Of a stretch of 12,779 bases of DNA, positions 5,795 through 10,906 are shown piece by piece. This stretch comes from Minisyncoccota bacterium (lineage in GTDB: Bacteria > Patescibacteriota > Microgenomatia > Levybacterales > UBA12049), in contig JANWIQ010000036.1 of the NCBI GenBank assembly GCA_025449795.1, positions 1 through 12,779 on the forward strand, written 5' to 3'. Under the pieces are notes generated by a model that saw nothing but the letters and a program-made list of their open reading frames with translations, ran no database searches and was not told where the DNA came from. Numbering within the stretch: position 1 is the first letter of the stretch; each line of letters opens with the position of its first letter. Position numbers and translations under genes: made by a program.

Positions 5795-5856
5795 ATTGTT
5801 TCATTGTTTCATTGTTCGATTGTTCCCTCACCTTAATCCTCTCCCAGAGGGAGAGG
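5795..5856. repeat. 8-bp tandem repeat followed by a palindromic repeat, upstream of trpS
   Basis: Four 8-bp units run from 5795 to 5826 (ATTGTTTC, ATTGTTTC, ATTGTTCG, ATTGTTCC). Directly after comes CCTCTCCC-AGA-GGGAGAGG (5838-5856), a perfect 8-bp stem. The stretch is open in the trpS frame and would encode PHLNPLPEGEE if translated, but the ribosome binding site and conserved start lie downstream, so it is noncoding leader sequence. Confidence 0.8.
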
Positions 5857-5879
5857 AAAATCTAGGAAGGAATTTAAAG

Positions 5880-6878
5880 ATGAAAAAGAGATTAATGACA
5901 GGATTTACGCCAACAGGGAAATTACACCTGGGGCATTTTGTAGGCAATTTAGAGAATTTGCTCAAGCTCAAGAGTGAATATGATGAATTCCTGCTTTTGG
6001 CAGATACCCATGCGATTACGACCCTTTCTAAAGACCCAAAAGTCATCCGCCAACATGCTCTGGGGAATATTTTGGACATGTTATCTGTGGGTCTTTCAGA
6101 AGACGAAGTAACCTACTATATAGAATCGGAAATCCCGGAAATCTATGAGCTTGCATCCCTTTTTTCCATGTATGTATCACACAATAGGGCACTTCGTAAT
6201 CCTACCATTAAAGATGAAATAAAAATGAAAGGTCTTGGAGACCAATTTAGCCTTGGCTTTATTAATTATCCTATGTATCAGGCAGCAGACATTATGTGTG
6301 TGAAGGGTGAATTGGTGCCAGTTGGTAAAGACCAGGAAGCGCATTTAGAACAAGCGCGAGAAATTACAGAAGTACTTAATAAGCTTGCGGGGAGAGAAAT
6401 TTTTCCTCTTATTCGGACTATGATAGGAAGAGTAGGGAAACTTGTTGGAACTGATGGCAATCCCAAAATGAGTAAGAGTTTGGGTAACACCATTTATCTA
6501 TCTGCAACAGAAAAAGAAGTAGAAGAAAAAGTGATGAACATGTATACAGATCCAACAAGAATACACGCAACAGACCCGGGACATGTGGAGGGAAATCCTG
6601 TTTTTGAGTACCTTGACGCTTTTGGAAAAGAAGGAGATAGAGGAAAAATAAGCGAGTACAAATATGCTTATACTAAAGGCCAAGTAGGGGATGTTGAGGT
6701 AAAAAAGTATTTGGTACAAATCCTTAACAATTTTATGGAGCCAATTAGAGAAAGACGAAAAGAGTATGACAATGAAGAGCGTCTTCTCGCAATTGCACAA
6801 AAAGGGACACAAAGAGCACGGGGAGAGACCCAAAAAACACTTCAGGAAGTAAAGGAAGTATTAGGACTGGTATATTAA
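5880..6878 (+). CDS. trpS: Tryptophanyl-tRNA synthetase
   Basis: Class Ic aminoacyl-tRNA synthetase that charges tRNA-Trp with tryptophan using ATP. The 332-residue length is normal for bacterial TrpRS. The HIGH motif is HLGH (16-19, in PTGKLHLGHFVGN), and KMSKS is at 196-200 followed by LGNTIYLS. VGKDQEAHLEQAREI is the usual mid-protein block. The ATG at 5880 follows AGGAAGG (5864-5870) at 9 nt, one of the best ribosome binding sites in the window; a TTG at 5796 would add 28 residues encoded by repeats and is rejected. No embedded repeats are seen inside the enzyme itself. The gene follows the tRNA-binding protein after about 90 nt, so the two translation genes may share a transcript. Confidence 0.96.
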   Translation: MKKRLMTGFTPTGKLHLGHFVGNLENLLKLKSEYDEFLLLADTHAITTLSKDPKVIRQHALGNILDMLSVGLSEDEVTYYIESEIPEIYELASLFSMYVSHNRALRNPTIKDEIKMKGLGDQFSLGFINYPMYQAADIMCVKGELVPVGKDQEAHLEQAREITEVLNKLAGREIFPLIRTMIGRVGKLVGTDGNPKMSKSLGNTIYLSATEKEVEEKVMNMYTDPTRIHATDPGHVEGNPVFEYLDAFGKEGDRGKISEYKYAYTKGQVGDVEVKKYLVQILNNFMEPIRERRKEYDNEERLLAIAQKGTQRARGETQKTLQEVKEVLGLVY

Positions 6879-6933
6879 CTGACTGCCGGAAACTGTTTTG
6901 ATACAATGGAAATCCATCGAATGTATAGGTAAT

Positions 6934-6959
6934 TGTATAATATACTAACTTATTATACA
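6934..6959. promoter_or_regulatory. AT-rich inverted repeat upstream of mutY
   Basis: Perfect 9-bp arms TGTATAATA (6934-6942) and TATTATACA (6951-6959) are separated by 8 nt. There is no GC-rich stem or T run, so an operator or a weak termination structure is more likely than an intrinsic terminator. It lies about 50 nt before the mutY start. Confidence 0.45.
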
Positions 6960-6990
6960 TTGAGGCTTCGCCCAACGAGAAAACAAAATA

Positions 6991-6999
6991 TGGTATTCT
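6991..6999 (+). promoter_or_regulatory. Extended -10 box for mutY, leaderless geometry
   Basis: TGGTATTCT gives an extended -10 (TGn plus TATTCT, 6994-6999). Seven nucleotides separate it from the ATG at 7007, placing the transcription start at or next to the start codon. No clear -35 is seen and no ribosome binding site precedes the gene. Confidence 0.55.
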
Positions 7000-7006
7000 C
7001 TTCTTT

Positions 7007-7885
7007 ATGAAGATAACTCCGCAAGAAATAAAAGTTTTTCAGAAAAAGATTCTGGGGTGGTATAAGAAAAATAAAAGGGATTTGCCATGGCGCCATCTTT
7101 CGTCCCGCTTAGCGGGACTACCGAATGGTTTACGTGATCCGTATACAATCTTAGTCTCAGAAGTGATGTCTCAGCAGACACAACTTTCTCGAGTAGTTCC
7201 AAAATACAACGAGTGGATGAAGGTTTTTCCAGATGTTTATTCTCTTGCAAAAGCAAGTACACGCGATGTGTTAGCGCATTGGTCTGGACTGGGATATAAC
7301 AGACGAGCATTGTATCTAAAGAAAGTAGCAGAACTACTTTCTAAAGAGCCAAAAGGGACAAAAGAGCCAAAAGTGCCAAAGGTAGTTTGGCCGAGGACGG
7401 AAGAAGAGCTAAGGGAATTGCCAGGAATAGGGGAATATACAGCGCGGGCACTGTTGTGTTTTGCTTTTCATGAGCAGGTGGCAGTGGTAGATACCAACGT
7501 GAGAAAGGTGATACTCACGCAATTTCAAACCTCAAATTTCAAATCTCAAATTTCCAAGAAGGAAATACAAGAAATAGCAGACAAACTACTTCCTAAGGGG
7601 AAGGCCTACGAGTGGAATCAGGCGCTTATGGATTATGCGGCCCTCCTTCGTCCAGTTAAACTGGACTACGGAAGGGTAAGACAGAGCGTATTTAAGGACT
7701 CGGATAGATATTACCGCGGGCAAATCCTCAAATTACTTATCGCGAAAAAAAAGAGTTCACAAGAAATATTATTTAGAAAATTTAAAGATATTCCTACCAT
7801 GAATAAGGAAAGATTTGAGAAAATTCTGCAGACAATGGTAAAGGATACCCTGATAAAGCAGCAGGGAAGCTCTTTTTTGGTGTAA
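7007..7885 (+). CDS. MutY-like A/G-specific adenine glycosylase without an iron-sulfur cluster
   Basis: HhH-GPD DNA glycosylase that removes adenine mispaired with 8-oxoguanine. Visible are the MutY signature SEVMSQQTQ with catalytic Glu52, GLGYNRRA, the helix-hairpin-helix LPGIGEYTARAL (138-149) and the catalytic Asp162 in VVDTNVRKV. The four cysteines of the usual [4Fe-4S] loop are missing; the only cysteine is Cys151. At 292 residues it also lacks the C-terminal NUDIX-like domain for 8-oxoguanine recognition, having only a short helical tail. Four repeat-derived stretches sit in frame: residues about 31-42, 113-126, 171-183 and 213-225. The last lies where the cluster loop would be. The start is supported by an extended -10 box 7 nt upstream. 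Confidence 0.87.
   Translation: MKITPQEIKVFQKKILGWYKKNKRDLPWRHLSSRLAGLPNGLRDPYTILVSEVMSQQTQLSRVVPKYNEWMKVFPDVYSLAKASTRDVLAHWSGLGYNRRALYLKKVAELLSKEPKGTKEPKVPKVVWPRTEEELRELPGIGEYTARALLCFAFHEQVAVVDTNVRKVILTQFQTSNFKSQISKKEIQEIADKLLPKGKAYEWNQALMDYAALLRPVKLDYGRVRQSVFKDSDRYYRGQILKLLIAKKKSSQEILFRKFKDIPTMNKERFEKILQTMVKDTLIKQQGSSFLV
7102..7118. repeat. Palindrome inserted in mutY between PWR and DPY
   Basis: GTCCCGCT-T-AGCGGGAC is a perfect 8-bp inverted repeat. It encodes part of the extra residues SSRLAGLPNGL between the conserved PWR and DPY, which are normally separated by about three residues. It keeps the frame. Confidence 0.75.
7343..7381. repeat. 9-bp tandem repeat inside mutY
   Basis: Four 9-bp units, AAAGAGCCA, AAAGGGACA, AAAGAGCCA and AAAGTGCCA, encode KEP-KGT-KEP-KVP in the surface region before the helix-hairpin-helix. 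The same unit type occurs near the end of the exonuclease gene (10794-10829). Confidence 0.85.
7521..7555. repeat. 14-bp tandem repeat inside mutY
   Basis: AATTTCAAACCTCA (7521-7534), AATTTCAAATCTCA (7535-7548) and a partial AATTTCC (7549-7555). It encodes FQTSNFKSQIS, between the catalytic Asp region and the next helix. Confidence 0.8.
7641..7676. repeat. Palindromic repeat at the position of the missing MutY cluster loop
   Basis: GTCCAGTT-A-AACTGGAC (7650-7666) is a perfect 8-bp inverted repeat, flanked by CCTTC (7645-7649) and GAAGG (7671-7675) as outer arms. It encodes part of LLRPVKLDYGRV, right after the conserved NQALMDYAA. Confidence 0.75.
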
Positions 7886-7899
7886 TTTCAGGATACTTA

Positions 7900-7908
7900 T
7901 GCTATACT
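7900..7908 (+). promoter_or_regulatory. Extended -10 box for ftsH, leaderless geometry
   Basis: TGCTATACT gives an extended -10 (TATACT at 7903-7908) with 7 nt to the ATG at 7916. This is the same spacing as at mutY and the TrpR-like gene, and no ribosome binding site precedes the start. Confidence 0.65.
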
Positions 7909-7915
7909 AAGCCTC

Positions 7916-9838
7916 ATGGCAGGCACCAACCCTACAACTTCCAAGAAAAACGGCAAAAAAAGAATCTATAAGGTAAAAATTAATTTCTCTTGGAAAAATA
8001 TTTTTCTATATGGATTTCTTCTGCTTTTTCTCATGTTTTTATTTGCAGGGCTTAGCCAAAGTGGGAGTAGTAGTAAAAATGTTGCTCTTTCCCAAATTAT
8101 CCAGGATGTAAAGAGTGGAAAGGTAAAAAGTCTTACGGTTTCAGATACCCAAATCACCGCCACCGAAAAAAATAATGCCACAGAGCAAGCAAATAAAGAA
8201 TCCGGGACAAGTGTCTATACGCTTTTTAAAGATGCGGGTGTCCCACTCAACACCACAAAAATTACTGTCAACGATGAGTCAACCTTATTTAACTGGGTAA
8301 GTATTCTAGGAAATATTTTGCCAATAGTCCTGATGATTGGATTTTTCTATTTTATTTTTCGCCAGGCAAGAGGTGCACAAGAGAGTATTTTTAGCTTTGG
8401 CAAATCTTCTGCAAAATTATTTAATAAAGACAATCCCAAAGTAACTTTCGCAGACGTAGCAGGAGTAGATGAGGCGAAGCAGGAGTTAACCGAAGTAGTG
8501 GATTTTTTGAAGCATCCAGATAAATACAAAGCACTTGGTGCACGCGCGCCAAAAGGCGTCCTTATGGTGGGGCCATCGGGAACAGGGAAAACACTCCTTG
8601 CAAGAGCAACTGCAGGGGAAGCAGGGACGAGCTTTTTCTCCATGGCAGGCAGTGAATTTATGGAAATGCTTGTTGGCGTTGGCGCCAGTCGTGTCCGTGA
8701 CCTTTTTTTGACTGCCAAGAAAAATCAGCCGGCTATTATTTTTATTGATGAAGTTGATGCCATTGGAAGACAGCGTGGGGCTGGGCTTATGGGAGGGCAC
8801 GATGAAAGGGAGCAGACCCTCAACCAGATTTTGGTGGAAATGGATGGATTTACCCCCAACGAATCTGTGGTGGTTATTGCAGCGACCAATAGGCCAGATG
8901 TCTTGGACCCTGCACTTATTCGCCCGGGACGCTTTGACCGCAAAGTGACTTTGGATATGCCGGATATGGAAGGAAGAAAAGCAATTCTTAAAATCCATGC
9001 CAAGGGCAAGCCATTTGCAGAGGACGTGGACTGGGAAAAAGTAGCCAAGAGGACCGTTGGATTTAGCGGGGCAGATTTGGAAAATATGCTCAATGAAGCA
9101 GCAATACAGGCAGCAGTGAAAAATAGAAAAGCAATTGAAATGAAAGACGTGGAAGAAGCTGCAACCAAAGTAAAACTTGGTCCGGAAAAGAAACGTTTGC
9201 AATCGGAAGAAGATAGAAAAATTACCGCGTATCACGAAGGCGGCCATGCCGTTGTGTCTTGGTTTATGCCACATATGGATGCAGTGCACAGGGTAAGTAT
9301 TGTGAGCCGTGGCATGAGTCTGGGACACACCATGATGGAACCAAGTGAAAGGTCCCATGAAACGCGTACCTTTATTATGGAGCAAATTGCGGTGATGATG
9401 GGGGGAAGGGCAGCAGAAAATTTTGTTTTTGGGGAAATGACAACAGGGGCAAGCAACGATATTGAAAAAGCAACAGAAGTAGCCAGGGCGATGGTAATAG
9501 AGTGGGGTATGAGTGACTTGGGGGCAATTAATTTACAGACAGAAAAGCGCTATATGTATGAGCCACAGGAAATTTCTCCTGAAATGCAGGCAAAAATAGA
9601 TACGGAAATAAAAAAGATTTTGGACGAAGCATATGCACAGGCAGTGCGAGTATTGCAAAGTAATAAAAAAGAATTAGATCTTTTGGCAAATACGCTTTTA
9701 AAGAAAGAAACCATGGAAGCAGATGAATTTGCTACCTTTATGGGCCCCAAGCCAAAAGTACCATCTCCTTTCTTGGGTATTACCCAAGCAAAAGCAAAAA
9801 AAGTCCTTCGACAAGCTCAGGATAAAAAAACCAGCTAA
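7916..9838 (+). CDS. ftsH: ATP-dependent zinc metalloprotease FtsH
   Basis: Membrane-bound AAA+ protease that extracts and degrades damaged membrane proteins and selected soluble regulators, as a hexamer with the catalytic part in the cytoplasm. Order of parts: basic N-terminus, membrane segment 29-46, an outer domain of about 80 residues, membrane segment 128-148, then the AAA module. Walker A is GPSGTGKT (219-226; the family usually has GPPGTGKT), Walker B is IIFIDE (Asp278, Glu279), and the second region of homology is ATNRPDVLDPALIRPGRFDRK. The zinc site is HEGGH (440-444) with Asp515 in GASNDIEKAT as the third ligand. The 640-residue length is normal. The last residues LRQAQDKKTS are encoded by a half palindromic repeat, so the natural C-terminus seems to have been replaced or extended. 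Confidence 0.97.
   Translation: MAGTNPTTSKKNGKKRIYKVKINFSWKNIFLYGFLLLFLMFLFAGLSQSGSSSKNVALSQIIQDVKSGKVKSLTVSDTQITATEKNNATEQANKESGTSVYTLFKDAGVPLNTTKITVNDESTLFNWVSILGNILPIVLMIGFFYFIFRQARGAQESIFSFGKSSAKLFNKDNPKVTFADVAGVDEAKQELTEVVDFLKHPDKYKALGARAPKGVLMVGPSGTGKTLLARATAGEAGTSFFSMAGSEFMEMLVGVGASRVRDLFLTAKKNQPAIIFIDEVDAIGRQRGAGLMGGHDEREQTLNQILVEMDGFTPNESVVVIAATNRPDVLDPALIRPGRFDRKVTLDMPDMEGRKAILKIHAKGKPFAEDVDWEKVAKRTVGFSGADLENMLNEAAIQAAVKNRKAIEMKDVEEAATKVKLGPEKKRLQSEEDRKITAYHEGGHAVVSWFMPHMDAVHRVSIVSRGMSLGHTMMEPSERSHETRTFIMEQIAVMMGGRAAENFVFGEMTTGASNDIEKATEVARAMVIEWGMSDLGAINLQTEKRYMYEPQEISPEMQAKIDTEIKKILDEAYAQAVRVLQSNKKELDLLANTLLKKETMEADEFATFMGPKPKVPSPFLGITQAKAKKVLRQAQDKKTS
9809..9828. repeat. Half copy of the palindromic repeat forming the ftsH tail
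   Basis: CCTTCGACAAGCTCAGGATA belongs to the same family as the TrpR-like gene segment TTCGGCAAGCTCAGGATGA and the stem-loop at 5452-5472 (shared CAAG loop and CAGGAT arm). Here it encodes LRQAQDK at the FtsH C-terminus. Confidence 0.65.
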
Positions 9839-9844
9839 CCTCTC

Positions 9845-9880
9845 AGTTACTTAAGTTGCTTAAGTCTCTTAAGTACCTTA
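9845..9880. repeat. 9-bp tandem repeat between ftsH and the exonuclease gene
   Basis: Four 9-bp units: AGTTACTTA, AGTTGCTTA, AGTCTCTTA and AGTACCTTA. The last one donates the first two bases of the -10 box TATACT (9879-9884), so the repeat abuts the promoter of the next gene. Confidence 0.85.
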
Positions 9881-9884
9881 TACT
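9879..9884 (+). promoter_or_regulatory. -10 box for the exonuclease gene, leaderless geometry
   Basis: TATACT at 9879-9884 is followed by 6 nt and the ATG at 9891. No ribosome binding site is present in between. The -35 region would fall inside the 9-bp tandem repeat, and no consensus is seen there. Confidence 0.55.
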
Positions 9885-9890
9885 TTTTCT

Positions 9891-10880
9891 ATGAAGACTC
9901 TTCTTTTGATTGATGGAAATGCCATTTTGCATCGGGCATACCATGCATACCCGCCCACTTTTACCGACAAAGAAGGAAATCCCACCAATGCGATGTATGG
10001 ATTTTATGCCATGCTCATAAAATTACTGCAGGATGTAAAGCCAGAGTACTTGGCAATTTGCTTTGATCGTGGCGCGCCGACATTTCGCATGAACATGTAT
10101 GCGGGTTACCATGCCAATAGGCCAAAAATGGCTGATGATTTGCATCCTCAAGTACCACGTCTGCAAGCGTCCTTGGAAGAAATTGGTATTCCGTTGTATG
10201 GGATTGAGGGATATGAGGCAGATGATTTGCTAGGAACGCTATCGCGTTTAGCAAATCATCCTGCGCAAGCAAAGCGCATCGAAGGATCTACAATATCCAA
10301 TAAAGAAGAAATCGAAACGATTATTGTGACTGGGGATAGAGACCTTTTACAGTTAGTGAATGCTCGTGTAAAAATTATGATGCCCCTTATTGGTATTACC
10401 AAGACTGCACTTTTTGACGAAGCACGTGTTGAGGAAAAATACGGCATTCGGCCATCACAAGTGATTGACTACAAAGCACTTGTCGGAGATGCATCAGACA
10501 ATTACCCAGGGGTGAGTGGGATTGGACCCAAAGGGGCTAGCCAGCTTTTGCAAAAATACGGTACCTTTGAAAATATTTACCAGCATCTTCCTGACCTGCC
10601 TGATGGCGTGGGACAAAAATTGGCAGTGGATGCAGAGCAAGCAGCCCTTGCCAAAAAGCTGGCAACTATCCAGTGTGATGCACCGGTCCATTTGCGCCTC
10701 AAAGATTGTGCTGTAGAAAAATTTAGCAATGAGAAATTCATAAAAGTATTTGAAGAGTTGGGGTTTGAAAGCCTAAAACGGCGCCTCCTTGAAAAAGGGC
10801 CAAATGAGCCAATAGTGCCAAAAGAACCAAAGGTAAAGGACAAAGGAGAAGAAGATTCGGGGCAATTAGGATTATTATAG
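9891..10880 (+). CDS. Stand-alone 5'-3' exonuclease (PolA N-terminal type)
   Basis: Flap/5' nuclease that trims RNA primers and flaps during lagging-strand synthesis and repair. Acidic metal-binding sites are visible: Asp8 (LLIDGNA), Asp59 in CFDRGAPTFR, EADD (109-112), Asp149 and Asp151 in VTGDRD, and Asp200 and Asp203 in VGDASDNYPGVSGIGPKGA, which is also the helix-3-turn-helix DNA-binding signature. At 329 residues it equals the 5' nuclease part of DNA polymerase I; the frame stops and no polymerase domain follows. An extra loop (about 117-141) follows EADDLLGTL and begins with a 17-bp palindrome. The C-terminus has a PxxK-rich linker from 9-bp repeats and ends in QLGLL, resembling a sliding-clamp-binding pentapeptide. 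Its -10 box lies 6 nt upstream of the ATG. Confidence 0.92.
   Translation: MKTLLLIDGNAILHRAYHAYPPTFTDKEGNPTNAMYGFYAMLIKLLQDVKPEYLAICFDRGAPTFRMNMYAGYHANRPKMADDLHPQVPRLQASLEEIGIPLYGIEGYEADDLLGTLSRLANHPAQAKRIEGSTISNKEEIETIIVTGDRDLLQLVNARVKIMMPLIGITKTALFDEARVEEKYGIRPSQVIDYKALVGDASDNYPGVSGIGPKGASQLLQKYGTFENIYQHLPDLPDGVGQKLAVDAEQAALAKKLATIQCDAPVHLRLKDCAVEKFSNEKFIKVFEELGFESLKRRLLEKGPNEPIVPKEPKVKDKGEEDSGQLGLL
10221..10260. repeat. Long palindrome in the exonuclease gene
   Basis: GATGATTTGCTA (10221-10232) and TAGCAAATCATC (10249-10260) are perfect 12-bp arms. Inside them AACGC (10235-10239) pairs with GCGTT (10244-10248) around TATC, leaving only GG unpaired. The left arm encodes the conserved metal-site residues DDLL; the right arm falls in a nonconserved loop. 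Confidence 0.9.
10794..10829. repeat. 9-bp tandem repeat in the exonuclease C-terminal linker
   Basis: Four units, AAAGGGCCA, AATGAGCCA, ATAGTGCCA and AAAGAACCA, encode KGP-NEP-IVP-KEP. The unit matches the mutY repeat at 7343-7378. Confidence 0.85.
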
Positions 10881-10885
10881 ATGGC

Positions 10886-10898
10886 AAGGTCGGACCTT
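10886..10898. repeat. Small palindrome between the exonuclease and the glycosyltransferase
   Basis: AAGGTC-G-GACCTT, perfect 6-bp arms, fills most of the 26-nt gap. No ribosome binding site lies between it and the ATG at 10907. Confidence 0.6.
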
Positions 10899-10906
10899 GA
10901 CAGTAT

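Noticed and set aside
6879..7006. tRNA or small RNA gene between trpS and mutY
   Set aside because: No cloverleaf-compatible stems or conserved T-arm bases are seen; only the AT-rich inverted repeat and the -10 box are supported.
8486..9385. Long minus-strand open frame opposite ftsH
   Set aside because: It mirrors the strongly conserved FtsH AAA and protease region; composition (Cys, His, Phe-rich) is typical of an antisense shadow.
9845..9880. Origin or iteron-type replication site
   Set aside because: Only four imperfect 9-bp units without a DnaA box or replication initiator nearby; similar 9-bp tandems also occur inside coding regions.
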